DNA from: Chloroflexota bacterium
GTDB lineage: Bacteria > Chloroflexota > Dehalococcoidia > Bin125
Direction: 5' to 3'
Assembly: GCA_027296805.1 (NCBI GenBank)
Contig: JAPUIR010000176.1
Location: 1 to 16,374 of the forward strand
DNA: 16,374 bases
Part shown: piece after piece, positions 7,196 through 14,733 of the stretch
Layout of the letters: each line of letters begins with the position of its first letter
Position numbering within the stretch: the stretch's first letter is position 1
The notes under the pieces: model-generated
Seen by the model: only the letters and a program-made list of their open reading frames with translations
Told to the model about the DNA's origin: nothing
Databases searched by the model: none
Made by a program: the position numbers and the translations under genes

Positions 7196-7387
7196 GCAAC
7201 GCCTCTCTCGCCGCGAGCCGACGAGGTTCGCGGCAGTTCTGTCCAGCAGCAATCAATCTAGCACTTCTCGTTGGAGCCAGGAGCGAAAGACCGCCCGCCG
7301 CGCGCGGGCCGGTTCAGCCGTCTAGGTCTGTTGGCGTTCTACACTCCCCCAACCCACGGCGTACGACCGCGGGACCCAGGAATCGCC

Positions 7388-7462
7388 ATGCTCAACGTCG
7401 CTGCGATCTCCGCTCAACCCCAGGCAACGCCTGCTCGATCTCCCAATCGGCGAACCGCATGA
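7388..7462 (+). CDS. candidate 24-aa leader ORF overlapping the DinB-like start
   Basis: The ATG at 7388 is preceded by CAGGA with 6 bases between, a good ribosome binding site. The 24 codons end in a TGA that overlaps the ATG of the DinB-like gene as ATGA. That gene has no ribosome binding site of its own, so ribosomes finishing this ORF could re-start there. The peptide (MLNVAAISAQPQAT...) resembles nothing I know and has no membrane segment. It could be a coupling leader, a tiny protein, or chance. Confidence 0.4.
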   Translation: MLNVAAISAQPQATPARSPNRRTA

Positions 7463-8010
7463 CCGCAATCGACGCCCTCCTCACCGACTTAGAAGCGGCG
7501 ATCGCCTCCCTCCACGACGCCATCCAGGCAGCCTCCACACAATGGGAGGCGCCCCTGCTCGAACCCGAGGGACCAACACTGCGCGGCGACGAGAGCTCGG
7601 CCACCGACGCCTGGACCCCGCGTGACGCCGCCGAGCACGCCACCTTCGGACTCGCGCTGAACGTCGAATTCGCATCCCAATCCGAAGACAGCCGAGTCTC
7701 CTCCACAACCGACTTCGCCGCAGCCTGGATGGCACGCTTCCGGGCCGGGGAGATCGACGCGCCCAGCATGTCGACCGCGGCTTCCGCGTCGTCCGCGCTG
7801 GCGGCGGTCCAGGGCAAGTCGTTCGACGCGCTGCGCCGCCTGCCGGACGACGTACTCGCCCATCCCGTGGAGTTCATGCCCGGCCAAGAGGACTACCTCG
7901 TCCAGCGCGGTGTGCCGAACGCGGGCGATGTCGCAACAGCCCTCCGCCTCAGCGTCACCCACCTGCACGACCACGCCGATCAGATTCGCCGTGCCGTCGG
8001 CCCGCCCTAG
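7459..8010 (+). CDS. DinB-like / DUF664-type metal-binding four-helix protein
   Basis: A 183-aa, mostly helical protein. His60 in 'TPRDAAEHATFG' and His168 and His172 in 'SVTHLHDHADQIRRAVG' fit the three-histidine metal site of the DinB/YfiT superfamily (a His on helix 2 and an H-x-x-x-H on the last helix). 'WTPRDAAEH' is the usual phrasing of helix 2. Known for the superfamily: divalent-metal proteins that include thiol transferases (bacillithiol, mycothiol) and maleylpyruvate isomerase, as well as many unassigned members. The exact role here is unknown. No Shine-Dalgarno precedes the ATG; a short upstream ORF overlaps it and may drive its translation. The stop codon shares the palindrome CTAG with the stop of a minus-strand fragment. 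Confidence 0.7.
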   Translation: MTAIDALLTDLEAAIASLHDAIQAASTQWEAPLLEPEGPTLRGDESSATDAWTPRDAAEHATFGLALNVEFASQSEDSRVSSTTDFAAAWMARFRAGEIDAPSMSTAASASSALAAVQGKSFDALRRLPDDVLAHPVEFMPGQEDYLVQRGVPNAGDVATALRLSVTHLHDHADQIRRAVGPP

Positions 8011-8117
8011 CGGGCTTCCAACCCATACACACCCAGTGCCGTGTCATGAAACATCGCGGCTCGCTCCTCTGCGGGGAAGCCAGTCGTCAGCTTCTTGAAC
8101 TGGCTCCAGAGCACGGT
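8007..8117 (-). pseudogene. C-terminal remnant of an amidohydrolase-like gene
   Basis: Directly downstream of the DUF2235 stop, one minus-strand frame reads 'LWSQFKKLTTGFPAEERAAM', then 'FHDTALGVYGLEAR' and a stop. This resembles the last 35 or so residues of amidohydrolase-2 (metal-dependent TIM-barrel) proteins, which end in a short helix 'x-L-x-x-E-x-R-x-x-I-x-x-x-N-A-x-x-L-Y-G-L'. No matching upstream part exists: the frame runs into the DUF2235 coding region, where it is nonsense. I read it as the scrap left when a deletion or insertion joined DUF2235 to the end of another gene. The match rests on a short segment. Confidence 0.42.
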
Positions 8118-8118
8118 G

Positions 8119-9243
8119 TTAGTCCACCTCGTCGATCTGTGCTCGCAGATTCTCCGGCCTGTAAGTGGCATCCGCGCTCCACCGCGTCCGTGCGCTCTCA
8201 TCAATCGACTGGGGTGCCTCCAAGACTGTCGGCTCCTCCAGAGGATCTTCCCCAGGAGACTCTTCACGCCGGCGTGCGATCAATTCTTGGAGTTCGCGAT
8301 CGTCCGGCAACGCAAGCAGTCTCCGCTTGTAGGAACGCAGCACTTTGTAAATGCCCCTTCGCGAGGGATGGATGGGCGCGAGCGGGTCTGCGTGGATTCG
8401 GGTCGCGAGGTAGTTCGCGTCGAACTCGAGCCCGTGACCCTTCGCCTTGTCCACCATCCACTCAAACGTCACATCCGCCAGGCTTCCGTCTGCTTTCGCT
8501 TCCTTTCGCGTCTGGTTGCCACCACCCACGTCGCTGTGCGCACCCGGGAACCAGGCTTGATCCAACGGCTGGTCCGAATTCGCCTCGCGCCACCAAATCG
8601 CCGGCGCGAACGCGCCCCGTTGCTCGTCGATCGCAAGCGCATGATATCCCGCCCCCACCACGGTGCTGCTGATCTTCACATCGTGGAACGCGTAGTCCCG
8701 ATTGAGCCACCGCCCCAATGACGTCCGGCTCACGTGCCCGGGAATCCCAAGTGAGCCCACCGTGTCCCAAACGCCAAGACACGTGACTCCCACCCCCGGC
8801 GTCGAGTACGCGTCCCGAAAAGACTCCGCACGCGCCGAGTCCGGTCCGCCTTCATGCTCCCGGTAGATCTCGTACGCCTCCGGGAAGCGCTGCGCGTGCT
8901 CTTTCTTCAGCAGATGGCACTTCCGAATCAGACCCGCCGTGCTGCGCGAAGTGAACGCTCCCCGGCTGAAGCCGAAGAGGTAAATCTCGTCGCCGGGCAC
9001 GTAGTTGTCCACCAAGAACCGGTAGGCGTCCGCGACGTTCTTCGAGAGCCCCCACCCGAACACACCCCCCAGGAAGCGATCGAGGCCGTTCCCCGTTCCA
9101 ACTCCCAGGTCGTAGAAGACAACCTGCTGGGTCCCATTGTCGGTCACCGGGCGGATCGCTTGCGCCATCTTTTCAACGTTCGTCGGCTTCCCGGCGTTGC
9201 GCTTGTTCCAGGTCCCGTCGCTGCAAACGATCAGCCGCTTCAT
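8119..9243 (-). CDS. DUF2235 alpha/beta-hydrolase (Tle1-type phospholipase-like)
   Basis: A 374-aa protein from the second of two nearby ATGs (9243): the GAGAGG site is 7 bases from it but runs into the first ATG at 9249. The opening 'KRLIVCSDGTWNKR' is the DUF2235 hallmark. The nucleophile elbow G-F-S-R-G is at 91-95, with Ser93 central. Asp160 ('GVWDTVGSLG') is the likely acid. The histidine is His201 ('YHALAIDE') or His236 ('AHSDVGGG'). Known for the family: type VI secretion phospholipase effectors (Tle1) and many unlinked homologues of unknown role. Here no VgrG, PAAR or immunity gene is nearby and there is no signal peptide, so an intracellular or housekeeping hydrolase is as likely as an effector. 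An amidohydrolase-like scrap follows the stop directly. Confidence 0.88.
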   Translation of the reverse strand: MKRLIVCSDGTWNKRNAGKPTNVEKMAQAIRPVTDNGTQQVVFYDLGVGTGNGLDRFLGGVFGWGLSKNVADAYRFLVDNYVPGDEIYLFGFSRGAFTSRSTAGLIRKCHLLKKEHAQRFPEAYEIYREHEGGPDSARAESFRDAYSTPGVGVTCLGVWDTVGSLGIPGHVSRTSLGRWLNRDYAFHDVKISSTVVGAGYHALAIDEQRGAFAPAIWWREANSDQPLDQAWFPGAHSDVGGGNQTRKEAKADGSLADVTFEWMVDKAKGHGLEFDANYLATRIHADPLAPIHPSRRGIYKVLRSYKRRLLALPDDRELQELIARRREESPGEDPLEEPTVLEAPQSIDESARTRWSADATYRPENLRAQIDEVD

Positions 9244-9465
9244 CGTCATCCCTCTCTCTTTTGCCGGCGGGGCTCGCGATCGCCGGAAGCCTAACCCCTA
9301 GAGTCCCGCTCGGAGGCCTCGCGGCCGGGGACGGGCCGCCTGCGAATTCTTTGCGCACAGTGGTGGTCCTCAACGACCCCGTCCTACGGTTGTGTCCAAG
9401 GACATCCAGTTCGAAAACGACGCTGGGCAGCAAGCGACGCTCCAGCGCGAATCACCCCCTCCACA

Positions 9466-12400
9466 TCACGCCAGGGCTGCGACCGCGCGCTCGATCAACA
9501 GCGAATCGGCGGGGGCATGAATCTCCTCTAGGAGAGAGCGAAGCTCCTCCAAAAACGTCGTGTCGACGGGGACGATCGACGCCGCCTGGGTCAGCGTGCG
9601 CAGGAGCGCGAGTTGGTCACCGTGTGCGCGAGCGAGCGCCGCGGCGCGCGCATATCCCACAGCCACCGCGGCCGCCGGCTGGCCTTGGAGATGCAGCAGC
9701 AGCGCCCCCAAGCACTCGAGTTCGGGCAAGTGATACGCCTCGCCATACTCCTCCGACCAAGACAGCGCCCGCCGCAGAACCGCTTCCGCCTCCTCCAGCT
9801 CACCGTCGAGCAACAGCGCTTCGATCTGCATCGCCAGGAAGCGCGAGAGATCGACCGTGCTCCCCGCCTGCTCCAAACGCCGCACGCTGGCCGCGATCTC
9901 CGCGGCGGCGCCACCTTGCCCGTCCCGGGCGTTGGCCCATCCGATCACACAACCCGGCCGGTCGGCGGACTGCGCCATGTCGAAACGCCCAGCCAAGGCA
10001 GAGGCCTCCTCGGCGAGCTGGCGTGCGAGGTCGACCTGCTGCAACAAGGCCATCGCCAGACTCGCCTCCCCCGCAACGAAGGCCCGGCTGAACGGGTCGC
10101 GAAACTCCGCGCTCTGCTCGACTGCCTGCATCCAGGCCGCCTCTCCTTCCCGCAGTTCCCCCCGGTGCAGAAGCAGGTTCGCGACCAAACGCCGCGCCAC
10201 CATGCCAGGATCGATCGGCGCCGTACGCACCAACCCGTCGTGCTGGGCAGCCTCGTAAGTGGCCAGAGCCAGCTCCGCGTGACGCTCGGCGCCCGGGAAA
10301 TCCGCCAGCGCGTAGAGCTCCACGGCGAGCTGCGACTGCGCGAACTGGTGAGCCACGGGGCTGTCGTCGGCTCCCAAAGCGTCCACCCGTTGCGCCGCCA
10401 AGACGCGCGCCGTGCGGTGGTCCCCGCGCCCCTGGTGGTAGAGCAGCAGGTAACGCTCCGCCGCGCGGCTGTCCGGGGCGTCCGGCTGCCGATGGCTGAG
10501 CGCCTCCGCGCGCCCATACAGGGCGACCACATCCGGGTGCGCCGCCCCGCCACCAGCGACGGACGGCGCGAGCAAGGAGACGATCACCCGGAGCTCCAAC
10601 TGGTCGCGATCCACCCCCGGGGACAGGTCCGCGATCAAGTCCAGGCCACGTCGCAGATGCCGGGTCGCTTCACCGAAGGCCGCCTCCGCATGAGCCCGAC
10701 GCCCCGCTCGCAGCCAAGTCTCGATCGCTTCGCGGGTCGAACCCGCGCGAGCCAAGTGATGGCCCAGCAACTCCGGCTGACGCTCGGCGGTCTCGGGAAA
10801 CTCTGTGCTCAGGATGGTTGCCACCCGTCCATGCAACACACTGCGCCGCGATCGCAGCAACGACTCATACGCCACGTCTCGGATCAAGGAGTGGCGAAAC
10901 TGCAACGTTGGGCTTCCAACCGCCGCGGAGCGATCCAGAATCCCCGCCGTCAGCACCCGTTCCAGCCGATCGTCGAACCGGCCCGACGCTTCGTCTTCAT
11001 CCACCGCCCGCAGAAGCTCCAGCGGGAAGCGCCGCCCCAGGACCGCGGCCGTCTGCACCAGCGGCTTCGCCTCGCGGAGGCGGTCGAGTCTCGCCATCAA
11101 CGGATCGAGCAAGGGGGCCGGCACGCTCTCCCCGCCGCTCAGCCGCGGGGATGTCCCCTCCACCAGACCGCCCGTCTCGATCGCGGACAGCCCCAGCTCC
11201 TCGACGAAAAGCGGGACCCCTTCGCCCCGCTCGATGATCTGCGTCTCGTCGCTCGCCGAGATCGGATGGTCGACCGCCAGAGCGCGCAGAATCGTGCGGC
11301 AATCGTCCGCGCTGAGCCGCGGCAAGGTGATGGCCGACATATGAGGGAGCCACGGCCAGGGCAGCCGGTAGTCGGGCCGGTGCGTTCCGATCACCAGCGC
11401 GCGGATCTCCCCGTGACCCATCAGCCCGCCAAAAAAGTCCAGCGTGGAGGGATCGGCCCACTGCAGATCCTCGATCAGCACCACCAGCGGACGCTGCTCG
11501 CCCACCCACTGGAACCAGCGATAGAGCCCCTCTTGAATCTTGCGCCGGCGGGCCATCGGCTCGATCGCCGCCGTGTCGGCCTGGGCGCCCGGAAGCCCAA
11601 GCAGCGATTCGAAGACCGGTCCCAGACTGGGGTCCAACTCCGCCTCCGCCAGCGCACGCCCCAGACGCGCCGCCCGCGTCGCAGTGGAGTCTGTCTCCTC
11701 GTAGCGCAGGAATCGCTCCAGGTGCTCGATGATCGGGAAATAGGGCGTGGCCCGGCTGAGCTCGGCGCAACGCAGAGTGACCCAGGTGGAACTGCTGCCG
11801 CTCACGCCGCGTCGGAACTCACGGACCAAGCGGCTCTTCCCTACCCCGGGTTCCCCCGTAATCAGAACCACCTGCATCCCGGACCCGGTGCCACGCGCCC
11901 AGCGGTCGTCCAGCAACGCCATCCCTTCGTCCCGCCCCACGAATGGGGATCGATCGATCTCGTGATCCACCGCCCGGGCTGAGAGAACCCGATAGATCGA
12001 CAGCGGTCGCTCCACACCGCGCAACACCGTTTCTCGCTGCGCTTCAAGCTCGACCCCGGGATCCAGCAAACGCACCGTGGCGTCGCTCACCAGGACGGCA
12101 TTCGGGGGCGCCTCCCCCTGCAGACGCGCCGCGATGTTCGGCGTCTCCCCCACGATGTCGGCTTCCTCGCGCCGCTCCCCAAATCCCATCTCACTCACCA
12201 CCACCAGGCCCGAATGAATCCCCACTCGCACCTCGATCCGCTCCCCCACACGGGAATCCGGCGAGCCCGCGGCCGCAACCCGCTCCAGGATGTTGAGCCC
12301 AGCGCGGACCGCCCGCGGCGCATCGTCGTCATGCGCCAGCGGATAGCCGAAGTATGCCAGCACCCCATCACCCATGAAGCGGGCCACGTGGCCGCCGAAC

Positions 12401-12720
12401 GACTCGATCGCCCCGGCGCAGGCCGCTTGGAACTCCAGCAGCACGCCGCGCAACTCCTCCGGATCGATTCGGCCGGAGAGCGACGTGGACTCGGCCATAT
12501 CGCAGAACATCACCGTCAGATGCCTGCGCTCCCCCTCGTCGGAGGCTGGAGCGGCCACGCCGCCGGCCGGCTCGAGAGATGCCCCGCATTCCGCGCAGAA
12601 GCGGAACGTCGGCACATTGGCCCGTCCGCATCCAGGACACTTCAGCGAAACGTCGCGGCCACAGTGCACGCAGAACTTCGCCTGGCGGGGAATCTCCGCT
12701 TGGCAGTTCTCACAGATCAC
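9466..12720 (-). CDS. zinc-ribbon / class III cyclase / AAA ATPase / TPR signalling protein
   Basis: A 1084-aa protein from a GTG start. Order: two zinc ribbons (CxxC pairs at 3-6, 17-20, 28-31, 42-45); class III nucleotide cyclase domain at about 65-245; AAA_16 ATPase at about 260-530; helical TPR-like repeats to the end. In the cyclase the metal aspartates Asp74 ('FCDMAEST') and Asp118 ('FMGDGVLAYFG') and the transition-state pair Asn195/Arg199 ('PNIAARL') are present. The usual substrate-reading Lys is Arg114, and the usual Asp before the Asn is Glu192, so it may make cAMP or cGMP, or be a weak or regulatory cyclase. Walker A is GEPGVGKS at 289-296 and Walker B is 'LIEDLQWAD' around 414-423, so the STAND-like ATPase looks intact. 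I infer a cytoplasmic signal integrator. Its ligand and output are unknown. A hairpin lies in the 54-base gap to the DUF2071 gene. Confidence 0.9.
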   Translation of the reverse strand: MICENCQAEIPRQAKFCVHCGRDVSLKCPGCGRANVPTFRFCAECGASLEPAGGVAAPASDEGERRHLTVMFCDMAESTSLSGRIDPEELRGVLLEFQAACAGAIESFGGHVARFMGDGVLAYFGYPLAHDDDAPRAVRAGLNILERVAAAGSPDSRVGERIEVRVGIHSGLVVVSEMGFGERREEADIVGETPNIAARLQGEAPPNAVLVSDATVRLLDPGVELEAQRETVLRGVERPLSIYRVLSARAVDHEIDRSPFVGRDEGMALLDDRWARGTGSGMQVVLITGEPGVGKSRLVREFRRGVSGSSSTWVTLRCAELSRATPYFPIIEHLERFLRYEETDSTATRAARLGRALAEAELDPSLGPVFESLLGLPGAQADTAAIEPMARRRKIQEGLYRWFQWVGEQRPLVVLIEDLQWADPSTLDFFGGLMGHGEIRALVIGTHRPDYRLPWPWLPHMSAITLPRLSADDCRTILRALAVDHPISASDETQIIERGEGVPLFVEELGLSAIETGGLVEGTSPRLSGGESVPAPLLDPLMARLDRLREAKPLVQTAAVLGRRFPLELLRAVDEDEASGRFDDRLERVLTAGILDRSAAVGSPTLQFRHSLIRDVAYESLLRSRRSVLHGRVATILSTEFPETAERQPELLGHHLARAGSTREAIETWLRAGRRAHAEAAFGEATRHLRRGLDLIADLSPGVDRDQLELRVIVSLLAPSVAGGGAAHPDVVALYGRAEALSHRQPDAPDSRAAERYLLLYHQGRGDHRTARVLAAQRVDALGADDSPVAHQFAQSQLAVELYALADFPGAERHAELALATYEAAQHDGLVRTAPIDPGMVARRLVANLLLHRGELREGEAAWMQAVEQSAEFRDPFSRAFVAGEASLAMALLQQVDLARQLAEEASALAGRFDMAQSADRPGCVIGWANARDGQGGAAAEIAASVRRLEQAGSTVDLSRFLAMQIEALLLDGELEEAEAVLRRALSWSEEYGEAYHLPELECLGALLLHLQGQPAAAVAVGYARAAALARAHGDQLALLRTLTQAASIVPVDTTFLEELRSLLEEIHAPADSLLIERAVAALA

Positions 12721-12734
12721 GGCTGCATCTTTTC

Positions 12735-12761
12735 GCAGGGCGACCGCCGGTCGCCCGCTGC
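12735..12761. promoter_or_regulatory. hairpin in the leader of the cyclase gene
   Basis: GGGCGACC (12738-12745) and GGTCGCCC (12749-12756) form a perfect 8-bp stem with a 3-base loop. A further 3 bp (GCA with TGC) can pair outside a 2-base bulge. It lies in the 54-base gap after the DUF2071 stop, about 15-40 bases before the GTG of the cyclase gene. Read on the minus strand it is followed by AAAAG, not a T-tract, so it is not a standard terminator. It could lower read-through, set translation of the cyclase gene, or bind a dimeric protein. Confidence 0.4.
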
Positions 12762-12774
12762 GCCCCTTCGCCGA

Positions 12775-13548
12775 CTACGAAGAATCGATCAGACGCGGCC
12801 GGTAGAACCACGCCCCCATCTCACGCACGTAGTGGAACTCTGGTTCAGACTGCGGCACGATCCCGGCCGCGTCCAGCACCGTGTTGCTGGTGATCTCGGC
12901 ACGCGCCGCCTGGACCTCCCAGGGATCATGCGCGAGCTCGGCGTACATCAGTTTGCCCAGCGGCCCGTCAGCGTACTGCGCATACCTCTCCACGAGGAAA
13001 CGCTCCAACGAACCTTCCTCCGGGGCGACAGCACTGCCCGTGCCCGCGTACTCCACCCGGAACGACGCTCCGCCGCCCCCGCCGCGCTCGGCGCTGAAAC
13101 GGGCGCCCTCCGCCGTCTCGCTCAGATCCACGGACGCATAGTGGAACGGCAAGCCGAAAATCCTCTTGGCCATGAACACGTTGTAGCGACTCGGAGCGTC
13201 GATCGAGAGAAACGCCACACCCGGGCCCTCCGGGCCTTGGACGTAAGTGCGCAGATTCAGTTCAGGAAAGCGGTGCAGATCGGGCCCACCCGGAATCAGG
13301 TCGATCAGCTTGGTCAAGAGACGAAGAAGCTGCGGCAGCCCGCCCGTCGAGCGCCATTGAATGTCGTCCATACGAAAGGCCACCGCTCCCACCCAGGCGC
13401 TGCCGTCGAACTCATCCACCGTGACCCCTTGCGGCAGCATCGCCTGGATCTCGCTGGGCGCAACCCGCCAGTGCGTGAAGAGGAGTTGCTGCCAGCGCTG
13501 TGACATCACCCAGTTTCCTGCCGGGGCCCTGCTCTCAAGAGTCGTCAT
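12775..13548 (-). CDS. DUF2071 (YqjF-like) protein
   Basis: A 257-aa protein. The start is fixed by a 4-base ATGA overlap with the stop of the upstream gene, which implies translational coupling. DUF2071 marks are 'RWQQLLFTHWRVAPSEIQAMLPQGVTVDEFDGSAWVGAVAFRM' (about 18-60) and 'FPELNLRTYVQGPEGPGVAFLSIDA' (about 94-118), with the fold continuing to the C-terminus. The family is related to the acetoacetate-decarboxylase-like fold; its function is not established and no catalytic residue is agreed. There is no signal peptide or membrane segment. It forms an operon with the unrecognised 344-aa protein, and the cyclase gene follows after 54 bases, so all three may be transcribed together. Confidence 0.85.
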   Translation of the reverse strand: MTTLESRAPAGNWVMSQRWQQLLFTHWRVAPSEIQAMLPQGVTVDEFDGSAWVGAVAFRMDDIQWRSTGGLPQLLRLLTKLIDLIPGGPDLHRFPELNLRTYVQGPEGPGVAFLSIDAPSRYNVFMAKRIFGLPFHYASVDLSETAEGARFSAERGGGGGASFRVEYAGTGSAVAPEEGSLERFLVERYAQYADGPLGKLMYAELAHDPWEVQAARAEITSNTVLDAAGIVPQSEPEFHYVREMGAWFYRPRLIDSS

Positions 13549-14579
13549 TTTTCGACCGTCCCTCCCACTTGCTCAGGCCCACGGGCGCCGGCGAACGGCC
13601 CTCTCCGCCGTTTCCGCTTTCCGTGCACCAGCCCCACAAACGACTCGCTGGCCCTCGCATCAAGCGCAGGCGCGGCCGGGCTTGTATCGCCGTTGAAGTT
13701 GGGGTAGTTCATCTGCTCCTCCCGCAGCACGTCTCGCAGCCGTGGGATCCCGAGCGACTCCGCCGCATAGTCGAAGAGCTCTGTCAGATGGGGGCGGATG
13801 ACATCGCTTGCCACCCGCTCCGCCACCCGCTCCTCGATCCCCTCGCCGCCGTGCAGCAACGTCTCCACATCGTCCTCGCTCAAGGGGTACTCGTGCGGAT
13901 AATAGGTGGGGGTCGAAACAGCGACCTGCACGCCCGGCAAGCGCGGATTCGCCAGCAGCTTCCCCAACCGCGGGAAGTGGGGCAGTCGGCCATCGATCAT
14001 CAGCTGAGCGACCAGCACCCGGTACAGCACCAGATTCATCAGCGTCTGCTCTGCGAGGGACTCTTGAGCCGCCAGCTCCGCGTGATCCAGATAGGCCTGG
14101 GCCACGCTCCCGTTGTGCGCGCGATACCAGTCCGGCGCCTTGCGCGAGACAAGGAACGCCACCCAAAAGTCGACCGCCGGACCGGAGCCCGCCTCCGGCT
14201 GCTCGGGTGGCGGCGCCAGCGGACGCCGCAGCAACCGGCGCAGCAGGCGCGACCAGCGCGGCCCATCGGGTCCACCCCCTGCCTGCTCGTAGATCAACCG
14301 GGCCTCCTCCGCGTCCGTGAGCAGCCGGCCGTTGACCGCCCGCCACCACTGGCTGCCCGGCTTCTGCGGATGGTCCGGAGCGTTCAGCACGCCGCGATCG
14401 ACCTCCCAGCGCAGGAAGTTCTGCGCCGCCCGCCCCATCCCCGACCGCCGCAAAAAGAACAGCGTGCGCACGCCGGAGTCGCCGTAGTCGCCGTAGAACG
14501 CGGCCGCCAGCGCCAGCCGGCCGGCCGGATCGTCCTCCACCGCCAGGAACCGTTCCGTCGCTTGCGCTCGGTAGGACAC
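13545..14579 (-). CDS. unrecognised 344-aa protein, first gene of an operon with DUF2071
   Basis: The start is a GTG with GAGAAG just before it. I recognise no family. The protein looks soluble and largely helical. It begins 'SYRAQATERFLAVEDDPAGR' and has a Pro-rich break at about residues 133-146. A Trp/Tyr-bearing segment follows ('FWVAFLVSRKAPDWYRAHNG', about 151-170), then a hydrophobic helix near 195-215. The end is low-complexity and very basic ('HGKRKRRRG'), perhaps for nucleic acid or membrane contact. Its stop overlaps the DUF2071 start by 4 bases. It is divergent from the DUF2236 oxygenase across a gap of 154 bases, so the two may share control. Codon pattern, start site and coupling all support a real gene. 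Confidence 0.75.
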   Translation of the reverse strand: MSYRAQATERFLAVEDDPAGRLALAAAFYGDYGDSGVRTLFFLRRSGMGRAAQNFLRWEVDRGVLNAPDHPQKPGSQWWRAVNGRLLTDAEEARLIYEQAGGGPDGPRWSRLLRRLLRRPLAPPPEQPEAGSGPAVDFWVAFLVSRKAPDWYRAHNGSVAQAYLDHAELAAQESLAEQTLMNLVLYRVLVAQLMIDGRLPHFPRLGKLLANPRLPGVQVAVSTPTYYPHEYPLSEDDVETLLHGGEGIEERVAERVASDVIRPHLTELFDYAAESLGIPRLRDVLREEQMNYPNFNGDTSPAAPALDARASESFVGLVHGKRKRRRGPFAGARGPEQVGGTVEK

Positions 14580-14622
14580 ATCACTTCTCGATTAGTACGT
14601 TCTTGAAGCGTGCCAACACTAC

Positions 14623-14648
14623 TTGAGTCGGCGGGGTTCTGCTAGGCT
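14623..14648 (+). promoter_or_regulatory. possible promoter of the DUF2236 oxygenase gene
   Basis: TTGAGT (14623-14628) and TAGGCT (14643-14648) resemble -35 and -10 boxes in the gap between divergent genes, but the 14-base spacing is shorter than the usual 16-18. The real promoter may use only one of them. Confidence 0.2.
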
Positions 14649-14733
14649 GCGGCACGCTTCCGCGTCGGCGCGCTCCAGCGCGGTGGGGTTCGCAGACGAG
14701 TGTGTCGAGGACGTGGGGCAGAGGGAGTGCAGC

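Noticed and set aside
9321..9339. GCGGCC ... GGCCGC inverted repeat between the cyclase and DUF2235 genes
   Set aside because: It is a 6-bp arm around a 7-base loop with no T-tract, which is expected by chance in such GC-rich DNA.
9613..11982. 789-codon plus-strand open frame
   Set aside because: It lies wholly antisense to the cyclase/AAA/TPR gene and is rich in Arg, Gln, Pro and His with no domain; it is an effect of GC-rich codon use.
12214..13503. 429-codon plus-strand open frame
   Set aside because: It is antisense to the cyclase domain and DUF2071, both of which have clear family motifs.
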